Source: Phaeobacter sp. G2 (GTDB lineage Bacteria > Pseudomonadota > Alphaproteobacteria > Rhodobacterales > Rhodobacteraceae). Taken from it: a stretch of DNA of 64,000 nt. Below are positions 8,701-17,397 of the stretch, one piece after another. Position 1 is the first letter of the stretch; each line of letters begins with the position of its first letter. The stretch covers positions 434,001-498,000 of the forward strand of contig CP104100.1 of assembly GCA_025163595.1 (NCBI GenBank), written 5' to 3'. The position numbers and the translations under genes are program-made. The notes below the pieces were generated by a model. That model was given only the letters and a program-made list of their open reading frames with translations, made no database searches and had not been told where the DNA came from.

Positions 8701-8714
8701 GTGACCTAGATCAC
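8701..8714. promoter_or_regulatory. CRP/FNR-type palindrome upstream of the ABC/cNMP gene
   Basis: GTGACCTAGATCAC is a perfect 14-bp palindrome with the GTGA-N6-TCAC spacing of CRP/FNR-superfamily operators. It lies 131 bp before the chosen start at 8845 and 114 bp before the divergent lipoprotein gene, so it could serve either. It differs from the FNR/DNR consensus TTGA-N6-TCAA only at the outer bases. Which regulator binds it is unknown. Confidence 0.45.
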
Positions 8715-8844
8715 CTTGGCTTTCTTAAATTTGGTGCATAGGTTTGCCAAGTTTTGACACAGTGACTCAATTTCTGCCGCAGGCGGCAAGTCAGAGCCAC
8801 TCGCAAGGCTCAGCCATGCAGCTTTTATGCAACAAGGACCGGAC

Positions 8845-11800
8845 ATGCCGCGCACGCTGTTTTCATTTATCTGGCGCTATTCAAAGCGGCAGCAGATGGG
8901 GCTATTGGCACTAACCTTGCTGATATTTCCGTTTCTTTTTGCGTCTCTGGAACTGCCCAAACGGATCATCAACGATGCCATTGGCGCGCCAACGCCCCGG
9001 GTCGAGGTCTGGGGCCATGAGATGAGCCAGGTCGAATATCTCTTGGTGCTGTGTTGTGGCTTTCTGGCGGCGGTGATTATTGCCGGGGTGTTGAAGATGC
9101 GCCTCAACACCGCCAAGGGGGTGACGGCGGAACGGCTGTTGCGGCGGCTGCGCTATACCCTGATCAGCCGGATGATCCGCTTTCCCAAACCCTATTTCCG
9201 CACCACCAGCCAGGGCGAGCTGGTGTCGATGATCACCTCTGAAAGCGAGCCCATGGGGGGCTTGATGGGGGATGCGCTGGCGCAGCCGGTGTTTCAGGCG
9301 GGGCAGATGCTGACCATCGTGGCCTTTTTGTTCATGCAAAGCGTCTGGTTTGGATTGGTCTCTATCGCGCTGATCCCCCTGCAGGCCTGGCTGATCCCGA
9401 TGTTGCAGCGCCAGATCAACCTGCTGAACAAGGAGCGCATCCAGCAGGTGCGCGCCCTGGCCGCCGAGATTGGCGAGACCGCCGCCGGGATTTCCGATCT
9501 GCGCGGCAATGGCGGCTGGCGCTATCGGCTGGCGCAGATCTCGGATCGGCTGGGACGCCTGTTTGAAATCCGCCGCCGGATCTACAACAAGAAATACTTC
9601 ATGAAGTTCCTCAACAACCTGATCGGCCATATGACCCCCTTTGTGTTTTATTCCGCAGGAGGGGTGCTGGCGATCCGTGGGGAAATCACCGTTGGGGCGC
9701 TGGTGGCGGGGCTGGCGGCCTATAAGGATCTTTCCGCCCCCTGGAAGGAGCTTTTGACCTATTACAACCAGATGCAGGACATGGGGCTGCGCTGGTCGGT
9801 TATGACAGAACGGTTTGCCCCCAAGGACATGATTGATGCCAATCTGATCGAAGGCATGCCGGATAATCTGCCGCATCTGCGGGGGGATGTGGTGTTTCGC
9901 AATGTCTCGCTGCGCGACAGTGAGGGCAACATGGTGATCGAAAACCTGTCCCTGACCATTCCCCAGGGCGCCCGGGTGGCGGTCAAAAGCAGCAGCGATG
10001 CCGAGCGCGCCGCCTTTGCCCAGCTCCTGACCCGCGAGGTGCTGCCAACGCGGGGCTCGATCACCGTGGCCGGACACCGGCTGGAGGCCCTGCATCAGGC
10101 GGTGATTGCGGCGCGGGTGGGCTATGCCCATTCCCATCCCTACCTGTTTTCAGGCTCGCTGGGCGACAATGTGCTGATGCCCCTGCGCAGCGCCCCCAGC
10201 CTGCCGCGCCCCTCGGCCACGGTCGAGCGCCAGATTGCCGAGGCGATCCGGGCCGGCAACAGCCCCGACCCGCTGGAGGCAGACTGGGTGAGCCCGGCGC
10301 TGGCGGGGCTGGGCTCGGAAGACGATATGCGTGACTGGTGGTTCCAGCTGATCGAGGCCATGGGCGCCGACCAGCATCTGTTTCGCCGCACCCTGCACGC
10401 CCAGTTGCAACCCGGCGCGCATCCACTGCTGGAAAAGCACATCGTACGGCTGCGGCCGCTGATCAAGCGTCGGCTGATCAAGGCCGGGCTGGACAGCGCG
10501 GTGCTGCATTTCGATCCCGAGAGCTTTAACCCGGCGGTGCCTCTGGCGAGCAACATGCTTTTTGCAACCCCGACCCGCGACATTGCCCCCGAGGAGCTAT
10601 TGGCGCCGGGACAGTTGTTTTATCAGGTGATCCGGGATCAGAAGCTGGCCGAGGAAACGCTGGAAATTGGTCTGGGGGTGGCCGAGACCCTGATCAAGAC
10701 CTTTGGCCGCGACGATCTGGATCATCCGCTGTTTCAACGTCTGGGCCTGGACGCAGAGCTCTATTGTCGCCTGTGCAATGCGGCCGAGGAATACGCCGCG
10801 CTGGAGAGCGCTGGGCGCAGTGAGTCCCGCAGCAAGGCGGGGGCGCGCAGTGGCCGTCAGGGCCTGAGCGAGGCGTCACGCGCGGCGCTGATGACGCTGC
10901 CTTTTCTGCTTTCGGCGGAACAGATCGGCCCTGGATTTCCCGCAGCCTTCAAGGCCCGCATTCTGAAGATCCGCGCCACCAGCGGCGGCGCGCTGACAGC
11001 CCGGTCCCAGGGGCTGTTTGTGCCGTTGAACGCAGGCAGCTATGTGCCGCGCCTTTCGGTGATGGAGAACGCGCTGTTTGGCAAAGTCTCGCTGCATGCC
11101 GGGGATAAGGCGCGTCAGGTGGAGGCCCTGGTGAGCGAGGTGGTGACGGACCATGGCTTGCAAAAACGCCTGGCGATGATCCTGTATGATCTGCCCACCG
11201 GTCTGGGGGGCTCGCTGCTGGATCCGGTGTTTCAGGAACGCGCTGCCTTTACCCGGGCGGCTATCAAACGGCCGGACGTGCTGATACTGGATCGCGCCCT
11301 CGCCAGCCATGATTCCGACAGCCGCCTGCGCACCCGTGACAGGCTGCGGGCGCTGATGCCCGCAACCACGATGATTTTCCTTGAGGAAGAGTTCCGCCAC
11401 CCGGAACGCTATGATCTGTTTGTCGAGATCCATGACGGCCATATCAACGGGCGCGTCGGCGGTGTCGAACGCCGTCAGAAAGACCGCTCCGAGGGTCTGG
11501 TTGCCGAAGATTTCCGCCAAAAGCTGGATGTGATAGGCCGGGCGGGTCTGTTTACCCAACTGGATGCGCGCAACCAGCGGCTGCTGGCCTTTTCTGCCCA
11601 GTGGCACCGGGTCGCTGAGGGCGATCTGGTTTTTTCGCGCGGCGAGAGCGGCGATGCGGTGTATCTGTGTCTTGAAGGCCGGGCAGAGCTGCTCTGGCCG
11701 GAGGCGCTAGCTGACATGGCCCCGATAGCGGTGATTGAACCGGGCCGGCTGATTGGCGATTTGGCGGTGATCCTGCGGCAGCCGCGTGAAATGGACCTGC

Positions 11801-12069
11801 GCGCGGTGGAACCCTGCCTGTTCTTGCGGATTGGTGCCGAAGAATACCGCGCGGTCATCGAAAGCGACGCGGGCGTCGCCACCCAATTGCTGGAAACCGT
11901 TTCGGGCCATCTGGTGGCTCTGGCCTCCAAGGTGCGCGCGGCGGGCTTGCCTGCCATGGGTTTTTCAGGCGACGTAGCAACTGCTGCTGAAGTCTCCAGC
12001 AGTGACACGGGTTTTGCGCCAAAAGAGCGAATAGAGCCAAAAGAGCCAAAAGAGGATGAACCAAGATGA
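8845..12069 (+). CDS. ABC-exporter-like membrane protein with degenerate NBD, large insertion and C-terminal cNMP-binding domain
   Basis: A 1074-residue fusion. The start at 8845 is chosen because AAGGA lies six bases before it. Residues 1-305 are a six-helix type-I ABC exporter membrane domain. An NBD-like fold follows, but every ATPase motif is lost: the P-loop position (about 376) reads VAVKSSSDAERAAF, the Q-loop YAHSHPYLF, the signature LGGSLLDP, Walker B VLILDR (Asp kept, Glu replaced by Arg, about 811), and the switch His is Glu (FLEEEFRH). About 290 mostly helical residues (about 440-730) split the NBD. Residues about 895-1035 form a cyclic-nucleotide-binding domain with GDLAVILRQPRE at the phosphate cassette. 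The tail repeats KEPKEPKE. It overlaps the CPBP protease gene by four bases. A sensing or scaffolding role is likelier than ATP-driven export. Confidence 0.85.
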   Translation: MPRTLFSFIWRYSKRQQMGLLALTLLIFPFLFASLELPKRIINDAIGAPTPRVEVWGHEMSQVEYLLVLCCGFLAAVIIAGVLKMRLNTAKGVTAERLLRRLRYTLISRMIRFPKPYFRTTSQGELVSMITSESEPMGGLMGDALAQPVFQAGQMLTIVAFLFMQSVWFGLVSIALIPLQAWLIPMLQRQINLLNKERIQQVRALAAEIGETAAGISDLRGNGGWRYRLAQISDRLGRLFEIRRRIYNKKYFMKFLNNLIGHMTPFVFYSAGGVLAIRGEITVGALVAGLAAYKDLSAPWKELLTYYNQMQDMGLRWSVMTERFAPKDMIDANLIEGMPDNLPHLRGDVVFRNVSLRDSEGNMVIENLSLTIPQGARVAVKSSSDAERAAFAQLLTREVLPTRGSITVAGHRLEALHQAVIAARVGYAHSHPYLFSGSLGDNVLMPLRSAPSLPRPSATVERQIAEAIRAGNSPDPLEADWVSPALAGLGSEDDMRDWWFQLIEAMGADQHLFRRTLHAQLQPGAHPLLEKHIVRLRPLIKRRLIKAGLDSAVLHFDPESFNPAVPLASNMLFATPTRDIAPEELLAPGQLFYQVIRDQKLAEETLEIGLGVAETLIKTFGRDDLDHPLFQRLGLDAELYCRLCNAAEEYAALESAGRSESRSKAGARSGRQGLSEASRAALMTLPFLLSAEQIGPGFPAAFKARILKIRATSGGALTARSQGLFVPLNAGSYVPRLSVMENALFGKVSLHAGDKARQVEALVSEVVTDHGLQKRLAMILYDLPTGLGGSLLDPVFQERAAFTRAAIKRPDVLILDRALASHDSDSRLRTRDRLRALMPATTMIFLEEEFRHPERYDLFVEIHDGHINGRVGGVERRQKDRSEGLVAEDFRQKLDVIGRAGLFTQLDARNQRLLAFSAQWHRVAEGDLVFSRGESGDAVYLCLEGRAELLWPEALADMAPIAVIEPGRLIGDLAVILRQPREMDLRAVEPCLFLRIGAEEYRAVIESDAGVATQLLETVSGHLVALASKVRAAGLPAMGFSGDVATAAEVSSSDTGFAPKERIEPKEPKEDEPR

Positions 12070-12956
12070 TCCCAGGGTCTGCCTACGCCGCCCATGAAGA
12101 CCTGGTGGCACCGGGGCGATCCAGAGCGCAGCTCTGGCGTCTGCTGCTGGGGCTCGGCCTGATTGCGATGGTCAGCTATGGCTTGCAGATCGTAACGGTT
12201 GTGGTTGTGCTGGGCTTTACCTCGGTCGAGTGGTTGCTGGCATTGGAACAGGGAAGTACCCCCGCGGCCCTATTAATCCTGCTGGCGAGTTTTGGGTTTA
12301 TGACACTGGGTGTAGGCTTGGCGGCGCGCCTGCTGCACGAGCGCTCCCTTGTTGGTCTGATCGGGCCACCGGGGCTGGCGGTGCAGCAGTTTACCCGGAC
12401 CTGTCTGGGGGTGGCGGCTGTCTTTGTGGTTATCATGATTTTGCCCCCCTATGATTTTGGCGCACCACTTGTGGCCAACCTGCACTGGCAGCTTTGGCTT
12501 GGCCTGCTGCCGCTGTCACTTTTGGCCCTGCTGATCCAGGTCAGCGCCGAAGAACTGGTGTTTCGCGGCTATCTGCAACAGGCGCTGGCGGCGCGTTTCA
12601 GTCATCCGGTGATTTGGCTGGGGCTGCCTTCGGCGCTGTTTGGCGCGGCGCATTACATGCCGCAAGAGGCCGGGGAAAATGCCCTGCTTTTGTGCCTGTG
12701 GGCCACGGGGTTTGGCCTGCTGATGGCGGATCTCACCGCCCGTGCCGGCACCCTGGGGCCTGCCATTGCGGTGCATTTTGTCAACAATATCGTGGCCCTG
12801 TTGATCCTGGGGTCGCCCAGCAGTCTGCATGGGCTGGCGCTTTACCTGCTGCCCTATGAGCTGTCGGATGTGGCGGCACTGCGCCCCTGGCTGTGGGTTG
12901 ACTGCGCGACGACACTGGTCCTGTGGTTGGTGGCACGGCTGGCGATACGGCGCTGA
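12066..12956 (+). CDS. CPBP family intramembrane metalloprotease
   Basis: A 296-residue protein with about eight hydrophobic helices. All three CPBP (Rce1/Abi) motifs are intact: EELVFR (Glu162, Glu163, Arg167), FGAAH (Phe192, His196) and HFVNN (His237, Asn241). These build a zinc-type active site within the inner membrane. Bacterial members process or protect against peptides, or act on membrane-bound regulators. The ATG overlaps the stop of the ABC/cNMP gene (ATGA), so the two are translated as a pair and may form one device. The substrate is unknown. Confidence 0.88.
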   Translation: MIPGSAYAAHEDLVAPGRSRAQLWRLLLGLGLIAMVSYGLQIVTVVVVLGFTSVEWLLALEQGSTPAALLILLASFGFMTLGVGLAARLLHERSLVGLIGPPGLAVQQFTRTCLGVAAVFVVIMILPPYDFGAPLVANLHWQLWLGLLPLSLLALLIQVSAEELVFRGYLQQALAARFSHPVIWLGLPSALFGAAHYMPQEAGENALLLCLWATGFGLLMADLTARAGTLGPAIAVHFVNNIVALLILGSPSSLHGLALYLLPYELSDVAALRPWLWVDCATTLVLWLVARLAIRR

Positions 12957-13017
12957 TTGCAATTCGGCGCAAGGCAGCTTATCTGGGGTCCAAACTGGCT
13001 CCCGCTAGAGGCATGAT

Positions 13018-13962
13018 ATGAACTGGATCACCAACTACGTCCGCCCAACGATCAACTCGCTGTTTTCGCGTCGCGAAGTGCCCGAGAATCTTTGGCAGAA
13101 ATGCAGTGAATGCGGCACCATGCTGTTTCACCGTGAGCTGAGCGATAATCAGAACGTCTGCACCAGCTGCGGCCACCATATGCACATCACTCCGCGCGAT
13201 CGCTTTGCCGCGCTGTTTGATGGTGGCGTGTTCTCTGAGGTTGCGGTGCCAGAGCCAATCACCGACCCGCTGAAGTTCCGCGATCAGAAAAAATATCCTG
13301 ACCGGATGAAGGCGGCGCAGAAAAAGACCGACGAAAAAGAAGCCATGCTGGTGGCGTCCGGCGAAATTGGCCGCACGCCAATCATCGCTGCGGCGCAGGA
13401 TTTCTCCTTTATGGGGGGCTCCATGGGCATGTATGTGGGCAACGCGATTATCGCTGCCGCCGAAGAGGCCGTCAGGCTGGGCCGCCCGTTGGTGCTGTTC
13501 TCGGCTGCTGGCGGCGCGCGCATGCAGGAAGGCATCCTGTCGCTGATGCAGATGCCCCGCACCACGGTGGCGGTGCAGATGCTGAAAGAGGCCAACCTGC
13601 CCTATATCGTGGTGTTGACCCATCCCACCACCGGCGGTGTCACCGCCTCTTATGCGATGCTGGGCGATGTGCATATCTCCGAACCCAACGCGCTGATCTG
13701 TTTTGCCGGTCCCCGGGTGATCGAACAGACCATTCGCGAAAAGCTCCCCGAGGGTTTTCAGCGGGCGGAATATCTGCTGGATCACGGCATGCTGGACCGG
13801 GTGATCCCGCGCACCGAAATGCGCGCCGAGCTGATCACCATTATCCGCATGTTGATGGGGCTTCCGCCGCAGGTGGTGGGGGATCTGCCCGCGCCGGTTG
13901 CCGACCCAGAAGCCGCGAATGAGGCAGAAGATGCCGCAGAAACAGCTGCGACAGAGGGCTGA
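13018..13962 (+). CDS. accD: Acetyl-CoA carboxylase carboxyltransferase subunit beta
   Basis: A 314-residue beta subunit of the carboxyltransferase half of acetyl-CoA carboxylase, which transfers carboxyl from carboxybiotin to acetyl-CoA as the first step of fatty-acid synthesis. The zinc ribbon is visible as Cys29/Cys32 (CSECG) and Cys48/Cys51 (CTSCG). The crotonase-like core carries [12 protein letters not shown] and [12 protein letters not shown], which form the oxyanion and CoA sites. The Ala/Glu-rich C-terminus (from about 285) is variable in the family. The accD-folC order is standard in alphaproteobacteria. Confidence 0.97.
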   Translation: MNWITNYVRPTINSLFSRREVPENLWQKCSECGTMLFHRELSDNQNVCTSCGHHMHITPRDRFAALFDGGVFSEVAVPEPITDPLKFRDQKKYPDRMKAAQKKTDEKEAMLVASGEIGRTPIIAAAQDFSFMGGSMGMYVGNAIIAAAEEAVRLGRPLVLFSAAGGARMQEGILSLMQMPRTTVAVQMLKEANLPYIVVLTHPTTGGVTASYAMLGDVHISEPNALICFAGPRVIEQTIREKLPEGFQRAEYLLDHGMLDRVIPRTEMRAELITIIRMLMGLPPQVVGDLPAPVADPEAANEAEDAAETAATEG

Positions 13963-13984
13963 TTGACCCTATAGTGTTTTGACG

Positions 13985-14015
13985 CGGCCCGCCTTTCTTG
14001 GGTGGGCCGTTTGTC
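13985..14015 (+). terminator. Terminator-like hairpin after accD
   Basis: CGGCCCGCC pairs with GGTGGGCCG (one G-T wobble) around a seven-base loop and is followed by TTTGTCGTTTT. It sits between accD and folC, so it probably trims rather than fully blocks read-through. Confidence 0.65.
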
Positions 14016-14064
14016 GTTTTGCTGATCCCGTCCTCCCCCTCTTGCTGCCGTTGAGTGTGCCCCC

Positions 14065-15339
14065 ATGACCCAGCCGACATCTGACGCCATCCTTGCCCGT
14101 ATGCTGGCGCTGCACCCCAAGATCATCGACCTGACGCTCGACCGGGTCTGGCGCCTGCTGGAACGTCTGGACAATCCGCAGGACAAGCTGCCTCCGGTAA
14201 TCCATTTGGCCGGCACCAATGGCAAGGGGTCAACCCAGGCGATGATCCGCGCCGGGCTGGAAGGCTGGGGCAAATCCGTGCATGCCTATACCTCGCCGCA
14301 TCTGGCGCGTTTCCATGAACGTATCCGTCTGGCAGGAGAGCTGATCACAGAACAGCATCTCACCGAGGTGCTGGATGAATGCTATGCGACCAATGGCGAC
14401 GAGAGCATCACCTATTTTGAAATCACCACAGTGGCCGCTCTTCTGGCCTTTGCCCGCACGGCGGCGGATTACACCCTGCTGGAGGTCGGCCTGGGCGGGC
14501 GGTTGGATGCCACCAATGTGATTGCCCAGCCAGCGCTCACGGTGATCACGCCGATCTCCATTGATCACGAACAATTCCTCGGCGATACCCTGACCAAGAT
14601 TGCCACCGAGAAGGCCGGGATTATCAAACGAGGGGTGCCAGTGGTTGTCGGCCCGCAACCGGATGAGGCCCTGGAGGTCATCGAGGCCACAGCTGCGCGT
14701 CTGGGGGCTCCGTTGATTGCCTCTGGTCAGCAGTGGCATGTGAGCCAGGAGCGCGACCGGCTGGTGTTCCAGGATGAGCGTGGCTTGCTGGACCTGCCGA
14801 TGCCGGCGCTTTTGGGGGCGCATCAGGTGCAAAATGCCGGCGCGGCGCTTGCCGCCCTGCGCCACCTGGGCGCGGAGGAAGCCGCCTGCGAGGCCGCCAT
14901 GACACAGGCGCGCTGGCCCGCACGGATGCAGCGGCTGACATCCGGTCCGCTGGTTGCGGCGGCAGGACAGGCCGAGCTCTGGTTGGATGGTGGCCACAAT
15001 GCAGCGGCAGGGCTGGCGCTGGAACAGGTCCTGGCAGGGCTGCCGAAGCGGCCGACCCATCTGATTTGCGGGATGCTCAACACCAAGGATGTCAGTGGAT
15101 ATCTAGCGCCCCTGGCCCGGCAAGCCCAGAGCCTCACGGCCATCTCAATCCCTGATGAAGTCAACACCCTGCCAGCCGAGTCAACCCAGTCCGCCGCGCA
15201 ATCGGTGGGGCTGCAGGCCACAACCGCCGCAAACGCTGCAGAGGCTTTGCAGGCAATTTTGCAAAAAGCGCCAGACTGCCGCGTGCTGATCTGTGGCTCC
15301 CTTTACCTTGCAGGCCATATCCTGCGTGAAAACGGCTGA
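14065..15339 (+). CDS. folC: Bifunctional folylpolyglutamate synthase/dihydrofolate synthase
   Basis: A 424-residue Mur-ligase-type enzyme that adds glutamate to dihydropteroate and then to folates, using ATP. The nucleotide loop is GTNGKGST (about residues 50-57). Further family marks are YTSPHLARFHERIR, the FEITTVAAL segment with the metal/ATP-side Glu, and SIDHEQFLGDTLTKIATEKAGI, where the central-domain His and the carbamylated-Lys region lie. The C-terminal domain holds DGGHNAAAG. Length and order fit FolC. Copy A of a dispersed hairpin repeat starts 12 bp after the stop. Confidence 0.96.
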   Translation: MTQPTSDAILARMLALHPKIIDLTLDRVWRLLERLDNPQDKLPPVIHLAGTNGKGSTQAMIRAGLEGWGKSVHAYTSPHLARFHERIRLAGELITEQHLTEVLDECYATNGDESITYFEITTVAALLAFARTAADYTLLEVGLGGRLDATNVIAQPALTVITPISIDHEQFLGDTLTKIATEKAGIIKRGVPVVVGPQPDEALEVIEATAARLGAPLIASGQQWHVSQERDRLVFQDERGLLDLPMPALLGAHQVQNAGAALAALRHLGAEEAACEAAMTQARWPARMQRLTSGPLVAAAGQAELWLDGGHNAAAGLALEQVLAGLPKRPTHLICGMLNTKDVSGYLAPLARQAQSLTAISIPDEVNTLPAESTQSAAQSVGLQATTAANAAEALQAILQKAPDCRVLICGSLYLAGHILRENG

Positions 15340-15350
15340 TCAGGTCCGGC

Positions 15351-15437
15351 AAGGGGGGGCTCCCGCCCGTCTTGGATCATTCTTGCAGAATGATCCCCGC
15401 CCGTTGGGCCCGGCGCCGCTGACGCGGCGCGGTGGCG
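15351..15437 (+). repeat. Dispersed two-hairpin repeat, copy A
   Basis: The copy begins with the conserved block GGGGGGCTCCCGCCCG. A perfect 10-bp hairpin follows (GGATCATTCT tgc AGAATGATCC), then the second conserved block CCCGTTGGGCCC, then a GC hairpin (GCGCCGC tgac GCGGCGC). It lies between the convergent ends of folC and zapE and may serve as a transcript end or a mobile REP-like unit. Confidence 0.85.
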
Positions 15438-15499
15438 CTTTCATTTGGCCCAAAATATCCTGGAGCTGAGTGCCGGCGCTGTAAGGGGGCAAAGCCCAT

Positions 15500-16573
15500 T
15501 TACTCTGCCTGGCCCCAATCCTGGTCCTGCATCTCGCGTAGGCGCGAGGCTGTGCGCTCAAACTCAAAGGCGCCATCCCCTTCGACATAGAGAAACTCTG
15601 GCTCTGCTGCGGCAGAGCAGATCAGCCGGACCTGCGCCTCATACAGGGCATCAATCAGAGTGACAAAGCGCTTGGCCTCGTTGAAGTTGTTGCGGCTGAG
15701 CCGGGGGATATCCTCCAGCACCAGGACCTTCGCCTCTTCTGCAATGGCGAGATAATCCCCTGGGCCGAGCATCTTGCCGCAGAGATCAAAGAAACGCGCC
15801 CGGGCCACACCATTGCGAAAGGCCGGCAGAACCACTTCGCGCCCCTTTACCTCTAGGGTAAGCGGCTGTGCATCGCCCCCGGAGAGATCCTCCCAGATGG
15901 CCTGCAGGCTGGCGCGGGCCTGCGCATCCGCCGGCGCAAAATAGACCTCGCTGCCCTTCAGGCGGTCCTGGCGGTAATCCACCGGGCTGACCATCTCCCA
16001 GATTTCCATCTTTTCCTTGATCAGGTCGATGAAGGGCAAAAACAGCTGCCGGTTCAGCCCGTTCTTATACAGCTCATCGGGCAGTCGGTTGGACGTGGTC
16101 ACCACGCAGACATCTGCCTTGAACAGGGCCTCAAACAACCGCCCAACAATCATCGCATCGGTGATGTCAGAGATCTGCATCTCGTCAAAGGCCAGGACCC
16201 GCACCGAGTCTGCCACCTCCTGCGCTACCGGCGCCAGCGCGTCCTGCACCCCCTGCTGACGGGCATCGTGCATCTTGGCGTGGATCTCCTGCATGAAGGC
16301 ATGGAAATGCACCCGCCGGGACGGGATATCGCCGAGGCTGTCGACAAAGAGATCCATTAACATGGATTTGCCTCGCCCCACGCCGCCCCACAGATACAGA
16401 CCTTTTGGCGCAGGCGGTGGGCTGGCGCGGCGAAACAGCCCGCGTTTCACCGGCTCGGCCTGCAACCCGGCTGAGATCCGGTCGAATTGCGGCAGAACCG
16501 CCTCTTGTGCGGGGTCGGGGCGTAGATCGCCATCGGCAATCTTTTGGGCGTAAAGCGTGCTGAGATTGGTCAT
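15500..16573 (-). CDS. zapE: Cell division protein ZapE (AFG1-like ATPase)
   Basis: A 357-residue AFG1/ZapE family P-loop ATPase. In E. coli ZapE joins the constricting Z-ring; mitochondrial homologues are linked to protein quality control. Visible are the Walker A GGVGRGKS (63-70), Walker B as VLAFDEMQI (about 132), the sensor-like VVTTSNRLPDELY, and the C-terminal LIDALYEAQVRLICSA with its arginine finger region. The length matches the family. It is convergent with folC, with a hairpin repeat between them. Confidence 0.93.
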   Translation of the reverse strand: MTNLSTLYAQKIADGDLRPDPAQEAVLPQFDRISAGLQAEPVKRGLFRRASPPPAPKGLYLWGGVGRGKSMLMDLFVDSLGDIPSRRVHFHAFMQEIHAKMHDARQQGVQDALAPVAQEVADSVRVLAFDEMQISDITDAMIVGRLFEALFKADVCVVTTSNRLPDELYKNGLNRQLFLPFIDLIKEKMEIWEMVSPVDYRQDRLKGSEVYFAPADAQARASLQAIWEDLSGGDAQPLTLEVKGREVVLPAFRNGVARARFFDLCGKMLGPGDYLAIAEEAKVLVLEDIPRLSRNNFNEAKRFVTLIDALYEAQVRLICSAAAEPEFLYVEGDGAFEFERTASRLREMQDQDWGQAE

Positions 16574-16755
16574 GGGCTAGGCTTACCGTGCTCGTCGCTG
16601 ATTGAAAAGATATCCGGTGCGTGCAGTGCTATTGGGCACCCAAAACCTGTTTGCAAGCCTGTCGAGTGCACAAGTTAAAGCGGTATTGAGGTTGATACTG
16701 CTCGCAAAAGTTGCACCCTTGCTTCAAGTGAATTTTCTAAGGCGGGCATTGATTT

Positions 16756-17298
16756 ATGCGATTCTTTAGCAGCTCTCCAAACCAATCGATTTGTCATGTT
16801 TCTAGCTATGTCTGGGTGATAGCTCTCAGCGTGATTTGTTCAGTGCTCACATCAAATAACCTGACCGCGGCGCCCCTCATTAAACACAAACTGGATAGTA
16901 GCTTTACGGTTAAAGGGCATTATGAATCGGAGGTTGTGGATGGAAAAACTGTCCATCCGGTCATCAGCTACCACAAAATAATTCAGCACGAAGGCAAACC
17001 CTATGTTTGTGCTGGTTTTAAAGTCGGGGTTCGTTTTCCCCACGCACATGAGTTTTTTCGTCAGATCACGCTAAAGCTGGGTAGCAAAACACTGCGGCGT
17101 GGTATGGAGCCGATCCTCCGTGAAATCGATTATCTAAGCCTGTTTTCAAAGTCGCTGAGGGTCCTGTCGGGGGATGTCAGATCGCTTTATGGGACAGAGG
17201 TAGAGTGTTTGCGGGTAAATCGGAAATGGCGGGATGAATTCAACTCGGCACCAAGTGAGTTGTTCTTTCCTAGTGTGGTGTGGGTATCCGAGGGATAA
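16756..17298 (+). CDS. Hypothetical secreted protein, AT-richer than its surroundings
   Basis: A 180-residue protein with an N-terminal hydrophobic helix (about 15-36, VWVIALSVICSVL) and a likely signal cleavage near NLTAAP. The mature part has one Cys pair (CAGFKVG and VECLRVN) and a basic middle (KLGSKTLRRGM). No family is recognised. The base composition, roughly half AT over the gene and its upstream flank, contrasts with the GC-rich neighbours, which suggests recent acquisition. It stands alone between zapE (divergent) and an MFS gene. The start is the first ATG; no strong ribosome-binding site is seen. Confidence 0.6.
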   Translation: MRFFSSSPNQSICHVSSYVWVIALSVICSVLTSNNLTAAPLIKHKLDSSFTVKGHYESEVVDGKTVHPVISYHKIIQHEGKPYVCAGFKVGVRFPHAHEFFRQITLKLGSKTLRRGMEPILREIDYLSLFSKSLRVLSGDVRSLYGTEVECLRVNRKWRDEFNSAPSELFFPSVVWVSEG

Positions 17299-17397
17299 GA
17301 GGTCACATCAAATTTGCTTAACTGGGAAAGCAATATCTTTGATTTGACCGGGGGGAGATTTCCCATACTCTCGCCAATCTGATCAGGAGAATACCCC

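Noticed and set aside
8911..10137. 408-residue antisense frame opposite the ABC/cNMP gene
   Set aside because: His/Gln/Arg-rich shadow with no start signal or family likeness.
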